In this document: positions 1-10,021 of the stretch, in pieces
Layout of the letters: each line of letters starts with the position of its first letter
How positions within the stretch are numbered: position 1 is the stretch's first letter
Assembly: GCA_963794685.1 (NCBI GenBank)
Contig: CAWCFK010000013.1
Coordinates: 1-64,000 of the forward strand
Source: CAVTWH01 sp963794685
Lineage (GTDB): Bacteria > Actinomycetota > Actinomycetes > Mycobacteriales > Micromonosporaceae
Length of the DNA stretch: 64,000 nt
Direction: 5' to 3'
Notes under the pieces: generated by a model
The model's database searches: none
The model's input: the letters and a program-made list of their open reading frames with translations, nothing else
Told to the model about the DNA's origin: nothing
Made by a program: the position numbers and the translations under genes

Positions 1-595
1 GCAGGTCGAAGCGGACACCGGAGTAGTCGGGCTGGGCGTCGCCGTCACCGGTGGCGAGCACGGCGCTGCCCGGTGCCGCCTTGGGCGTACCGGCCGCCGC
101 CAGCTGCTCTTCGAAACCGGCCTGCGCCTGCTCGGCGGATTCGGCCACCCGGAGCAGCTTCAGCCGTAGCCAGGAGCGGTGCGGGGAGCCGCCCAGGGCG
201 AAGGCGTCGAAGCGCTCGGCGATGGCCACGATCACCCCGGGCACGTTCCAGCTCTTGCCCCACACCAGGCGTACCAGCGGCGGGCGCAGCGAGCCGTGCT
301 CCTCGGCGGAGTTCTCGGCCAGGATCCACAGCTTGCGGGTGAGCGCCCGGACGTCCTCGGGTCGGGTCTGCTCGTCCACCAGGTCCACGTCGAAGAGCAG
401 GTCCAGCACCACCTCGGTACGTCCGCCCCCGGTGAACAGCAGGGGGTCGTCGGCCAGCCCGGCACCGACCAGCTGTCCGGCCCCGGCCGCCCGGTGGCGT
501 ACCCCGGCCAGCCGGGTGACCTCGACCGTCTCCGGGTTGAGCAGGCAGTCCACCCGCTCCCCGGACTCGTCGACGAGAAACGCGACCCGTTCCAT
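1..595 (-). CDS. CIS LysM-type baseplate/tube protein, partial (left-arm copy)
   Basis: Inverted copy of the gene at 14208-14927, cut by the window edge after about 198 of 239 codons. The start codon (593-595) overlaps the stop of the neighbouring disordered-protein gene, exactly as in the other copy. The sequence over this part appears identical to the right-arm gene. The role is therefore the same: a component joining tube and baseplate in a contractile injection system. Confidence 0.8.
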   Translation of the reverse strand, partial: MERVAFLVDESGERVDCLLNPETVEVTRLAGVRHRAAGAGQLVGAGLADDPLLFTGGGRTEVVLDLLFDVDLVDEQTRPEDVRALTRKLWILAENSAEEHGSLRPPLVRLVWGKSWNVPGVIVAIAERFDAFALGGSPHRSWLRLKLLRVAESAEQAQAGFEEQLAAAGTPKAAPGSAVLATGDGDAQPDYSGVRFDL

Positions 596-1996
596 CAGTG
601 CCCCACCTGCTCCTGGTCGAGGCGGCGCAGCAGCTCGGCCGGGTAGGAGCGCGCCGGCTCCGTCCACTGTGGAGGCTCTTCGGGCAGCCGCGGCCAGGGC
701 GCACCGGCTTCGTCGGCGCGCTGCCCCGCGCCCGCCGTCTCCGGACCGGCCACGCCGGGCAGGCGCGGCCACGCCGCGGCGACCTCGGCGACCGGATCCG
801 GACGCGTGGGCCGTCCGATACTCCAGACGCGTCCGGCGTTGCCCCGGCCGGGATCGCCCCAGTGCCCGGCGCCGGACCTGCCGGTGGCAAAGGAGTCCGG
901 GCCTGCCGGTCCGGTAGCGCCCTCGGCCGTGCCCGACGCCGCCCGACCCCCGGCGCCGGGCGTGGCGTCCTCGACGTCGCGGTGGCGGAGAGCGGAGCCG
1001 GCCCCGGCCGAGCCGGACGGGTCGCCAGCTCTGTGGCCCCCCGCCGCAGCGGGCTCGTGGGCCGTCCGGGTGCCGGCCCCGGCGTCGGCCACCAGCCGCA
1101 CCACAGCAACCGTCCGGCCGCTGGCGGTGCGGCCCCGCGCGCCGGCAGCCTCCGCCGGGTGGGCCGCGGCGTGGCCGGCCGGCCTACTGCCGGCACGCGA
1201 TCCGCCGGGGTCCGGCGCGTGCCGCGGGACCGCCCCGGTCCGTGCGGCCGTACCAGCGGAGTCCGCCATGGCGCCTGATCCGGCCGAGCCGTCCGTCACG
1301 GCGTCCCATCCGACGACCGGGGCGCCGGTCCCGACCGAACTGTCCGACGGCTCAGCCGAGCCGACCGTGACGCCGGCCTGGCCGCCGGTCGCGCCGGAGC
1401 TGCCGGCTGGAACGCCGGAGGCCGGACCGGCCACGGCGGACCTGCCCGCCGGGTCAGCCGCGGTCGGGCCGCTATGCGCCGCCCCGGCATCGCGCGGCTG
1501 CGCCCCGCTGTGCCCCGCTACCGCGCCGTCGCCCTGCCGCGCCGTCGCTGCGGATGTGTCGGCCGGATCGCCGTCCACCGGGGCGCCGCCGGACGGTGGC
1601 GCCACGTGCAGCCAGCCGTGCGGCAGCCCACGCGTCGACCGTGCGGCGGCCGGCGGCCGGGGCGTCCCCGCCAGCGGACCGTCGGCCGCCAGGTGCGGCA
1701 GCGCCCGGCCCGCGGTGGTGGTACCGGCGCCGGGGGAGTCGGCCGGCGCCGGTACCACCGGGCGTGGCCCGCCCACGCCCGTGCCGCGCAGCAGGCCGGG
1801 GGCGTGAGCGGCGACCAGGTCCAGCCAGTGCCGCGGGGGTCCCCGAAGCGGCGGGCGCGGCCGTCGGCGCGCCGGGCGACCGGCGGACGGTGGCGGGCCG
1901 GCGGCCGGTCGGCCACCGGCCGGCGAGGCGCTGCGCCGCGCCGGCGGCCGAGCGCACCCGCCGGCCGGCCAGCCAGCTACGCGGCTGCCGAGCCAC
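595..1996 (-). pseudogene. Disordered CIS-locus protein, frameshifted left-arm copy
   Basis: Counterpart of 12805-14208. The C-terminal ~400 codons are intact and almost identical to the right-arm gene. The first ~55 codons have diverged, and the start frame (GTG at 1996, beginning MARQPRSWLAG) is not the frame of the rest, so there is a one-base shift between about 1830 and 1960. The boundary between the identical and diverged parts lies inside this gene (about 1787). I do not recognise a conserved domain. Confidence 0.6.
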
Positions 1997-2463
1997 CGCC
2001 GGTCTCCCGCTGCAGGCCCTCGTGCGCCAGGACCAGGGTCTCGATGGCGAGCTCGTGGCTCATGGCGTCCAGCGGCGCGCCGTACCACTCCTGCGGCCAG
2101 GCGTTGATCAGGTTCCAGCGCAGCACCTCGGCGGCGCCCGGCAGTCGAGCATGGCGATCGAGACGTTGCGCCGGCTGACCCGGCCGTTCGACCGCGGCCA
2201 TGCAGCCAGTCCCACAGCTCGGCCGAGGCGGTCAGGCCGAACCGCAGGGTCACCGGCGGGTAGTCGACCCGGCCGGGGACGGCCCGCACGATGCTGTTGT
2301 TGCCGGCCTCCCGGTAGGAGATCCGCTCGACCTGGCACGCCGAGGCCGGTGACCTCGGTGAAGTGGCCCTTGGTCACGCTGTTGATGAGCAGCTTGAAGT
2401 TGTACGCCCGGAACGGGTCGACCGAGTTGCCGGGCTGGGCGGCGGTCGCGGTGGTGTCGGCAT
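1977..2463 (-). pseudogene. CIS inner tube protein, frameshifted left-arm copy
   Basis: Counterpart of the tube gene at 12339-12824. Start and stop positions correspond, but recognisable segments (for example EVLRWNLINAWPQEWYG and the IRFGLTxSxELWDW-type region) fall in different frames. One clear extra base lies around 2335, where the GLG-V-RVERI motif is interrupted. Substitutions between copies are mostly silent or conservative, so the gene was under selection until recently or the indels are sequencing errors. The product as read would not be a complete tube protein. Confidence 0.7.
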
Positions 2464-2464
2464 G

Positions 2465-3730
2465 TCAGCCTCCGTCGTCTCGGTCTCGGTGCCGCCGGCC
2501 GACTGGCTGAGCTTGAAGACCACGAACTCGGCCGGCTTGACCGACGCGACCCCGATGAGGGCGACCACCTGCCGGCGTCGCGGACGTCCGGCGGGTTGGT
2601 CTCCTCGTCGCACTTGACGAAGAACGCCTCCTGCGGGGTGCGCCCCAGCAGCGCGCCGTCGCGCCAGACCCGGGTGAGGAACGCGCCGATGTCGCGGCGG
2701 ATCGAGCGCCACAGCGTGTAGTCGTTCGGCTCGAAGACGATCCACCGGGTGCCGTCGCGCGATGGACTCCTTGAGCATGTTGAACAGCCGCCGCACGTTG
2801 AGGTAGCGCCACTCGCTGGCCTCGGCGGCGAGCGTGCGGGCGCCCCAGACCCGGATGCCCTCGCCGGGAAGTAGCGGATGCAGTTGACCCCCGCGGGGTT
2901 GAGCACGTCCTGCTCCGCCCGGGTGACCCGGTAGGCCAGGTCGACGGCGCCGCGGACCGGCTCGTTCGCCGGCGCCTTGTGCACCCCGCGCAGGGCGTCG
3001 GTGCGGGCCCAGATGCCGGCCATGTGCCCGCTCGGCGGGGTGCTGCACCACCTCGCCGGTGAGCGGGTCGCGCACCCGCAGCCACGGGAAGTAGAAGGTG
3101 CCGTAGTCGGACTGCCGGGGCCGGCAGCGCCCTCGGCGTGCGCCGCCGGCTCCGTCCGGCGGCTTGCCGCCGCCCCCGGCGGCTTGCCGCCCGTCAGCCG
3201 TCTGCCCGCCCTGGCGGCTTCGGGCTTGTCCCCGCCGCGGCGTGGCCGACCCGGGTCAGCGCCTCGACGTCGGCGACGTCGCGCGGGCGGGTCGCAGGAT
3301 GGCCACCCGGTCGCCCAGTCAGCTCGCAGTGCTGAGCAGGGCCTCGTGGGACGCCGGCGTCGGTGTACCCGGGCGCGGCCACGATGGCGACCTCGTCGAT
3401 GGCCTCCAGCAGGTGCAGGCCGCTGCGGCGCTTGCCGGCTGCCGGCGATCGGCCCGCCCTCGCCGACGTTGACCACGTAGCAGCGGCCGCCGCCGTTGTC
3501 GAAGAAGCCGAAGACGGCCCGGGCCAGTGGGGTGCCCCGGGTGCTCGCCGTCGGCGAAGATCCGCAGGAACTCCGACCAGTTGTTGACCGCGACCGCCTC
3601 GTCGCAGGCGGGCGGCGCGGTCCGGGGCGGTGCCGACGAAGCCGGCGGTGCTGGTGCCGACCGGCCCGATCGGACGGGCGCCGCCGGGCACCTCCTCGAC
3701 GTAGATGCCGGGGGAGAAGTAGCTGGGCAT
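2465..3730 (-). pseudogene. CIS contractile sheath protein, frameshifted left-arm copy
   Basis: Begins with MPSYFSPGIYVEEVPGGARPIGPVGTS, the hallmark start of phage-tail-like sheath proteins. The rest is spread over three frames by several one-base indels. Recognisable later pieces include NMLKESIARRHP, VFEPNDYTLWRSIRRDIGAF and VKPAEFVVFKLSQSAGG. Total length (~420 codons) matches the copy at 11075-12336. The stop abuts the start of the tube copy, as in the right arm. The lysine/glycine/proline-rich insertion has diverged from the other copy. Confidence 0.75.
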
Positions 3731-3754
3731 GTCAACTCCTCGCTGCGTGCCGGG

Positions 3755-4435
3755 TCAGCCGTCGGGGCCGGACGCGTGGTCGCCGTGCGGCGCCGAAGCC
3801 GCAGTGGACGGTGACCGGTCGTCATCGGCGAGATCAGTCGCGGTGAAGGTTCGCCACGGCCGGGTACCCGCAGCCCGAGGCGGCGCCCTCGGGTACGGCG
3901 GGGAACTGGAAGTGCCCGTGCCGGCCGGTATGGGTGGCAGCTGGGTGCCGGCCACCTCCACCCGGGCGCCGGCGACCGGCGGGTTCCTGGCCCGAGCACG
4001 GTGCCGATCAGCGGGCCAGGTCGATCCGGCGCAGCACCAGCGGGCCGCGAACCGGGGTGACATGCGGTACCGGGTGGGCCACGCTGGCCGGCATGTCGAA
4101 GGTGAGTACCGGCGGGGCGCCGGGCCGAGCCCCGCCACAGCTCGGCCGGCGCCTCCAGGGACAGCTCCGGCTCGCCGGCCCGGACCGCCTCGGCGAGTAC
4201 CTGGTCGAGCTGGCCGAGCGCCGCGCCGGCGCCGACCAGCGGCAGCGCAGCGCGAACCGGTACGGTGGCGCGGCCGCTGCCGGTGGTCGCGCTGTCGACA
4301 CGCAGCTCGTAGGGCCACAGCCACAGGCCGGGCGCGGCGCTCTCCGCCGGGGTACCGACGCGCACCGGCCCGCCTCGCGCTGGGTGAACGCCAGCAGCGC
4401 GGCGATGGCCGTTCGATCGGCCCGGGGTGCGGCAT
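3755..4435 (-). pseudogene. Pvc16/DUF4255-like protein, frameshifted left-arm copy
   Basis: Counterpart of 10346-11050. The motif LWLWPYELR, the stretch following it, and the C-terminal carboxypeptidase-regulatory-like region can be found, but in different frames. The single long frame that happens to be open over this interval does not encode the conserved sequence. Gene order relative to the sheath copy is kept. Confidence 0.65.
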
Positions 4436-4540
4436 CGGGGTGCGCCTTTCTGTCGGGGTGGGGCGGTGCGCAGGCCGGCCGGGGCGCGGCCGGGCCGCGG
4501 GTCGACGGGCCGGTCCGGGTGGGCCGGTCCGGCCGGCGGG

Positions 4541-4752
4541 TCAGGCTCGGGCCCGCTGCCTGGCCGCCTCACGTTCGGTGAACAGGGCGTCCAGGAAGAG
4601 CAGCGCGCCCGCGACGATGAGACGTGCCGATGAAGATGACCCTCCTGTTGGGCGTCTTGTCGGCCAGCCGACGAAGGAGACGATGCCAAGGATGGCGAAC
4701 AGGATCGCCGATCAACGGGCACGCGTCCGATGAATCTGGCGATGATCATCAT
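4541..4752 (-). pseudogene. Small hydrophobic membrane protein, frameshifted left-arm copy
   Basis: Counterpart of 10022-10237. It starts MMIIARFIG, like MVIARIIG in the right arm, with a GAGGT-type ribosome binding site just upstream. It then loses frame within about ten codons. Start, stop and length correspond. Confidence 0.6.
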
Positions 4753-4896
4753 GGACCTCGTTCCACCGATGGTGCAGATGAGGTCACGTTAGGTAGTTCA
4801 GCAACTGCCGGAATGCTGACGTCGCGAACCCGACCTGCCACCTCTGTGACCGATGATCGACTGTCCTGCTCATCACAGGACTGGTCGGACACCCGA

Positions 4897-4938
4897 CGGC
4901 AACGGCCGGCCCGGGAGTCCCCGGACCGGCCGTTGCCG
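4897..4938 (-). terminator. Hairpin terminator after the left-arm beta-helix copy
   Basis: The 13-base stem CGGCAACGGCCGG / CCGGCCGTTGCCG is the mirror image of the hairpin at 9829-9870, with a slightly changed inner loop. It lies directly downstream of the beta-helix copy. The stem is conserved between arms although surrounding bases differ. No clear T-run follows, as is common in high-GC actinobacteria. Confidence 0.65.
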
Positions 4939-4948
4939 CGCTGAAGGA

Positions 4949-6758
4949 CCACGGGTAGCGACCACGTAGCTGGTGCCGAAGCGCCGATCAGCGCGATGCC
5001 GGCGTCGTTGATCGGTGCGCTCGATGCCGCCGCTGCCGTTGAGGAACACCGTCACCAGGTCGTGGAACGACACCCTTCTTGACCGGCACCTCGATCGCCT
5101 GCGCCTCGCGGATGTCGACGCCCTGGTTGAAGAAGCAGTAGACGCCGAGACCCCAGGCCTCGTGCTGGCGCACGCGGTCGGCCGACCTTGTACGACGCCC
5201 AGCCGTGACGCCGTCGGGCGGTCCAGGCCGCCTGGCTCGGCGGGTCGTAGGGCAGCTCGCTCTGGTAGAAGATGGTGCGGCCGCGCTCGCCGTTCCAGAT
5301 CGTCTGGTACTTCTGGAAGTGCTCGACGAACAGGCCGTACGTGGTGACGTCGTCGCCGTTGACGACGACGCCGGTGTCGGCGGTGTTGACCGTCCAGCCC
5401 ACGCCGGTGCCGTGGTCGGCGCGCCAGGCCCAGATGTTGTCGAGGATGACGTCGTCGGCGTTGACCACCAGCGCGGTCGGCGCCTTGCCGGCCCACGGGC
5501 CGCCGACGCGGAAGAAGACGTCCTGCAGCGAGGTCGGGTTCGCGCGCGTGGTCGCGGTGGCTGCGCCGGCCGCCGACCTCGACCAGCAGCGCCGGCGATC
5601 GCTGGCCCGCGTCGACGAGCAGGCCGGCGATCCGGACGCCGTCGACGTCGGCGACCTGCAGCGCGGCGGCGCCGCTGGTCCGGGGTCAGGGTGGGCAAGC
5701 CGAGGCCGAGCACGACGGTGTCCGGGCCGGGTGACCCGCAGGGTGCCGGTCGAGCTGGTAGACGCCCGGGGTGAGCAGCAGGTGCTTGCCCTGCGCCAGC
5801 GCCTGGTTGATCGTGCGGCGCCGAGTCGGCGGCTTGGCGACGAAGAAGTGCTCGATCGGGACCGAGGTGCCCGGGCGTCGGCGCCCGCGCCCCAGGTGGT
5901 GCCCGCGCTGTCGTGGCGCAGCGCGCGGCACGAAGACCCGGTAGCGGCCGTCGGCGTCGACGTAGAGGAACGGCTTCTCCCGGGTCACCGGGCTGGTCGG
6001 CAGCATGGTGTACGGCGGGTTCGGGGAAGTCCTGCGGCGGGGGCGCCGGTCGACGCCGGAGAAGACCTGGTTCCACACGCCGTTGGTCCAGCTGCCGCCG
6101 AGCTCGCTGTTGCGGGTCAGCCACTGCTGCTGCGAGCCGTTGATGGTGATGCCGTCGACCTTCGAGTCGGCGATGTAGCCGCCGCTGGAGTAGCCGCCGC
6201 TGCCCGGCTCGAGCAAGAGGATGCCCTTGACGTGCACCCGGCGCAGCGGCGCGGCCTGGGAGACCGCCCACTGGTTGGACCAGTCGGTGGGGGTGACGGC
6301 GAGGTTCTCCGCCGAGCGCCAGAAGTTGGTCAGCGCGGAGATGCCGGCCGGGCGTTCGGGTCGGGCTGGCCGCTCGACCCGGACGGCGCCGTGTGATCGT
6401 CGACGTCGTCGGGGGACAGGCCGAGGCCGGCGACCGTGGTGTAGTAGCCGAGTTGGCGTCGACGTCGTAGCGCCCGGCTTGAACAGGAACGCGAAGCGGC
6501 CGGTGCCCATCTCGTGGCGTGCTGCTGCGCGGCGGCGCGTCCAGCTGGCCTGGATGGTGGCGGCCGGGGGTGCCGGGTCGAAGACGAGGACGTTGGGGCC
6601 GAAGTCGGGCCGCCGGGGTGGCGGCGGCCGCCGTGCCGGCTGTAGGGCCAGGTCGGTGGCGGTCACCGCACCCGCGGCGGCGGCCAGGGCGAGGACGCCG
6701 CGCCGCGAGACGCCGGGGCGGGTGCGCGCCGGCTGCGGCGCGAACGTGTCGGATTCAT
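4949..6758 (-). pseudogene. Tat-exported beta-helix protein, frameshifted left-arm copy
   Basis: Counterpart of 8005-9816. The Tat signal (SRRGVLALAAAAGA) and long homologous stretches (SALTNFWRSAENLAVTPTDW; VLDNIWAWRADHGTGVGWTV) are present, but in several frames. The normal TAG stop is lost: the right arm reads CCCGTAGG and this arm CCCGTGG, so the end coordinate is approximate. Start taken at the ATG 6756-6758, where one G is missing relative to the other copy. Differences in intact stretches respect codons (for example N/T, Y/F, W/Y), showing a truly diverged allele or paralogue beneath the indels. Confidence 0.75.
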
Positions 6759-6984
6759 GGACCTGCCTAACGTAGACGGATGGCGCGACCGGAACCGGGC
6801 GCGACCGGGCGGGGACCTCGTTTCCCGACTTGAGCCAAGCCGTGAATAAAGGGCTGGAGAATGCCCGCCGGCCGCCCGCGCCCAGGGCGCCGGAACTTTC
6901 GGCCGCCCCGCAATGTCGCGCTCGAGCGGGTACCGCCGGAACCGGCAACCCCCGGGCGTCCGATGCTTAACCACCCGCCACTGG

Positions 6985-7362
6985 TCAGCCGCCGGCCGCC
7001 GGCCAGCCGAGCGCGTCGAGGAACTCCTCGACGGCGGCCACCGCCGGGCCCAGCACCGAGCCGAGGCACCCACCGGCCCCGATGGCAGCATGCCGTGGTC
7101 GGCGCCCTCGCCCTCCAGCAGGCCGCGGGCTGAGCGAGCGCGCCAGCGCCCCGTCCCACAGCTGGTCGGCTGTACGCGCCCACCAGCAGAAAACGGTGCG
7201 CGGGCCCGGCGCAGCGGCGGGACCGCCGGAACCGCCAGCAGCGGCGTCAGCCACACGGCGGGCAGCTGCGGGCCGCGGTCAGGCCGGCCGCCAACAGGGC
7301 CCAGCGACTTGCCGATCACCAGGCCGGCCCCGCTCCGCTTTCAGCGGCTCCGCCTCGCCGGC
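6985..7362 (-). pseudogene. Alpha/beta hydrolase fragment (left arm)
   Basis: C-terminal part of a serine hydrolase, mirror of 7389-7760. The nucleophile-elbow sequence GKSLG and the TADQLWD and ADHGM segments can be read, but in different frames because of one-base indels. The 5' part of the gene is missing: it stops at the palindrome centre, as in the other arm. Confidence 0.65.
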
Positions 7363-7388
7363 CACCCTCGCCCAGTTGGGGAGCCGGC

Positions 7389-7760
7389 GAGGCGGAGCCG
7401 CTGCTGGCGGAGCGGACCGCCCTGGTGATCGGCAAGTCGCTGGGCACGCTGGCGGCCGGCCTGACCGCGGCCCGCGGGCTGCCCGCCGTGTGGCTGACGC
7501 CGCTGCTGGCGGTGCCCTGGGCGGTCCCGCCGCTGCGCCGGGCCAGCGCACCGTTTCTGCTGGTGGGCGGTACCGCCGACCAGCTGTGGGACGGGGCGCT
7601 GGCGCGCTCGCTCAGCCCGCACGTGCTGGAGGTCGAGGGCGCCGACCACGGCATGCTGCTGCCGGGGCCGGTGGGTGCCTCGGTGCCGGTGCTGGGCCAG
7701 GTGGTGGCCGCCGTCGAGGAGTTCCTCGACGCGCTCGGCTGGCCGGCGGCCGGCGGCTGA
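7389..7760 (+). pseudogene. 5'-truncated alpha/beta hydrolase (right arm)
   Basis: An open frame runs out of the palindrome centre with no credible start codon of its own (the first internal GTG is 7425). The protein has the nucleophile elbow GKSLGT, the acidic segment GGTADQLWD and the histidine segment VEGADHGM, so the catalytic Ser-Asp-His order of small Tex30/KANL3-type alpha/beta hydrolases is present. The N-terminal strands expected before the elbow are missing. Both arms lose the gene at the same point, which makes the junction rather than gene decay the likely cause. Function beyond hydrolase cannot be stated. Confidence 0.65.
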
Positions 7761-8004
7761 CCAGTGGCGGGTGGGCGGAGTCGTCGGACGCCCGGGGAGA
7801 CCGGTACCGGCAGTTGCCCGCTCGAGCGCGACATAACCGGGTAACCCGGCGGCAAAGTTCCGGCACCGGTAGCGCGGGCGGGGGCCGGCAAGGTAAAACG
7901 CTCCAGTCCTTAATTCACGGCTTGGCTCAATCGGGAAACGCGGTCTGCCGCCACGGTCCGCGCCCGGGTTCCGGGTCGCGCCGTCCGTCTCGATAGGCAG
8001 GTCC

Positions 8005-9816
8005 ATGGAATCCGACACCGATGCGCCACAGCCGGCGCGTACCCGCCCGGGCCTGTCCCGGCGCGGCCTGCTCACCCTGGCCGCCGCGGCCGGCGCCGCC
8101 ACCGCGACCGACCTGGTGATGAGCCCGGCGCGGCGGCCGCCGCGGTCCCGGCCGGCGGGCCCGACTTCGGCCCGAACGTCTTCGTGTACGACCCGAGCAC
8201 GCCGACCGCCACCATCCAGGCCAAGCTGGACGAGCTCTTCAACGCGCAACACGCAACCAGATGGGCTACCAACCGGTACGCGGTGCTGTTCAAGCCCGGC
8301 GCGTACGCGTCAACGCCAACCTGGGCTACTACACCACCGTCGCCGGCCTCGGCCAGTCCCCGGCGACGTGCAGATCACCGGCGCGGTACGGGTGGTCGGC
8401 CAGCCCGACCCGAACTCACCGGCGGGCATCTCGGCGCTGATCAACTTCTGGCGCTCGGCGGAGAACCTGACCGTCACCCCCACCGACTGGTCCAACCAGT
8501 GGGCGGTGTCCCAGGCCTCGCCGCTGCGCCGGGTGCACGTCAAGGGCATCCTCTGGCTGGAGCCGGGCAACGGCGGGTACTCCAGCGGCGGGTACATCGC
8601 CGACTGCAAAGTGGACGGCATCACCATCAACGGCTCGCAGCAGCAGTGGCTGACCCGGGACAGCGAACTCGGCGGCATCTGGACCAACGGCGTGTGGAAC
8701 CAGGTCTTCTCCGGCGTCACCGGCGCCGTACCCACCCCGGACTACCCGAACAACCCGTACACGGTGCTGCCCACCAGCCCGGTGACCCGGGAGAAGCCGT
8801 ACCTCTACGTCGACGCCGACGGCAAGTACCGGGCCTTCGTACCGGCACTGCGCACCGACAGCGCCGGTACCACCTGGGGAGCCGGCCCGACCCCGGGCAC
8901 CTCGGTACCGATCAGCGACTTCTACGTCGCCAAGCCGGGTGACAGCGCCGTCAAGCTCAACCTGCAACTGGCGTTCGGCAAGCACCTGCTGTTCACGCCG
9001 GGCGTGTACCACCTGGACCTGCCGCTGGTGGTGGCCCGGAAGAACACCATCCTGCTCGGGCTGGGCATGCCCAGCCTCACCCCCGACCACGGCCTGCCGG
9101 TGCTGCAGATCGCCGACGTGGACGGGGTCAAGGTGGCCGGGCTGCTGGTCGACGCCGGCCCGAAGTCCTCGCCGGTCCTGGTGGAGGTGGGCGGCCTGCT
9201 CAGCCACCGCAGTCACGCGGCGAACCCGATCTCGCTGCAGGACGTGTTCTTCCGCATCGGCGGCCCGTGGGCCGGCAAGGCGCTGACCTCGCTGGTGGTC
9301 AACGCCGACGACACCATCGTGGACAACATCTGGGCCTGGCGCGCCGACCACGGCAACGGCGTCGGCTGGACGGTGAACACCGCGGACGCGGGCGTCGTCG
9401 TCAACGGCGACCGGGTCACCGCGTACGGCCTGTTCGTCGAGCACTACCAGAAGTGGCAGACGATCTGGAACGGCGAGGACGGCCGGACCATCTTCTACCA
9501 GAGCGAGCTGCCCTACGACCCGCCGAGCCAGGCGGCCTGGACCAGCCCCACCGGACCCGGCTGGGCGTCCTACAAGGTGGGCTCCCGGGTGCACCGGCAC
9601 GAGGCCTGGGGGCTGGGCGTCTACTGCTTCTTCAACCAGGGCGTGGACATCCGGGCGGCGCGCGGCATCGAGGTGCCGCAGACCCCCGGCGTGCGGATCC
9701 ACGACGCGGTGACGGTGTTCCTGTCCGGCAGTGGCGGCATCGAGCGCACCGTCAACGACGCCGGCGTCCCCGAGGTGGGCAGCTTCGGCACCAGCTACGT
9801 GGTCAGCTACCCGTAG
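8005..9816 (+). CDS. Tat-exported right-handed beta-helix protein
   Basis: About 603 codons. The N-terminus carries a twin-arginine signal (SRRGLLTLAAAAGA), so the product should be exported folded. The body is rich in the repetitive VDGVKVAGLLVDAG / NADDTIVDNIWAWRADHGNG patterns of pectate-lyase-like beta-helices. It belongs to an actinobacterial family that databases often label 'adenylyl cyclase' or 'coagulation factor 5/8 type domain protein'; I see no cyclase motif. Residues ~46-118 are read out of frame. The true sequence runs in a second frame (FVYDPSTPTATIQAKLDELF) and then a third (VNANLGYYTTVAGLGQSP) before returning near 8365, so three indels compensate. A strong hairpin follows the stop. 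It sits just upstream of the CIS genes in both arms. Confidence 0.75.
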   Translation: MESDTDAPQPARTRPGLSRRGLLTLAAAAGAATATDLVMSPARRPPRSRPAGPTSARTSSCTTRARRPPPSRPSWTSSSTRNTQPDGLPTGTRCCSSPARTRQRQPGLLHHRRRPRPVPGDVQITGAVRVVGQPDPNSPAGISALINFWRSAENLTVTPTDWSNQWAVSQASPLRRVHVKGILWLEPGNGGYSSGGYIADCKVDGITINGSQQQWLTRDSELGGIWTNGVWNQVFSGVTGAVPTPDYPNNPYTVLPTSPVTREKPYLYVDADGKYRAFVPALRTDSAGTTWGAGPTPGTSVPISDFYVAKPGDSAVKLNLQLAFGKHLLFTPGVYHLDLPLVVARKNTILLGLGMPSLTPDHGLPVLQIADVDGVKVAGLLVDAGPKSSPVLVEVGGLLSHRSHAANPISLQDVFFRIGGPWAGKALTSLVVNADDTIVDNIWAWRADHGNGVGWTVNTADAGVVVNGDRVTAYGLFVEHYQKWQTIWNGEDGRTIFYQSELPYDPPSQAAWTSPTGPGWASYKVGSRVHRHEAWGLGVYCFFNQGVDIRAARGIEVPQTPGVRIHDAVTVFLSGSGGIERTVNDAGVPEVGSFGTSYVVSYP

Positions 9817-9828
9817 GTCCTTCAGCAG

Positions 9829-9870
9829 CGGCAACGGCCGGTCCGGGGAGTCCCGGGCCGGCCGTTGCCG
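9829..9870 (+). terminator. Terminator after the beta-helix gene
   Basis: Thirteen perfect pairs (CGGCAACGGCCGG with CCGGCCGTTGCCG), one T-G wobble, then five more pairs (CCGGG/CCCGG) closing on a GAGT loop. It begins 12 bases after the stop codon, and the same structure occurs in the left arm. It should separate the beta-helix gene from the following genes. Confidence 0.75.
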
Positions 9871-9892
9871 TCGGGTGTCCGACCAGGCCTGT

Positions 9893-9916
9893 GATGATCG
9901 AGGACAGTCGATCATC
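9893..9916. promoter_or_regulatory. Inverted repeat upstream of the small membrane protein
   Basis: Perfect 9-base arms GATGATCGA and TCGATCATC around a 6-base spacer. It lies ~105 bases before the ATG at 10022, within the probable promoter region. The left-arm copy keeps only one arm intact. It could be an operator or a short hairpin. Confidence 0.4.
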
Positions 9917-10021
9917 GGTCACTGAGCGTGGCAGGTCGGCTTCGCGACGTTTGCATTCCGGCAGCTGCTCGATCTACCTACCGTGACGGCATCCGTACCA
10001 TCGGTGGAATCGAGGTCCGTC

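Larger units (their letters stand above)
1..7362. repeat. Left arm of a ~14.8-kb imperfect palindrome
   Basis: Reads as the reverse complement of 7383-14802. In the outer part left and right coordinates add up to 14803; near the centre they add up to 14745, so this arm is about 58 bases shorter. From 1 to about 1786 I found only one substitution (position 648). From 1787 inwards the arms differ by several percent, largely at third codon positions, and this arm carries many one-base indels that break its genes. It continues past the window start, so its true length is unknown. It is either a real inverted duplication or an assembly fold-back joining two related haplotypes. Confidence 0.9.
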
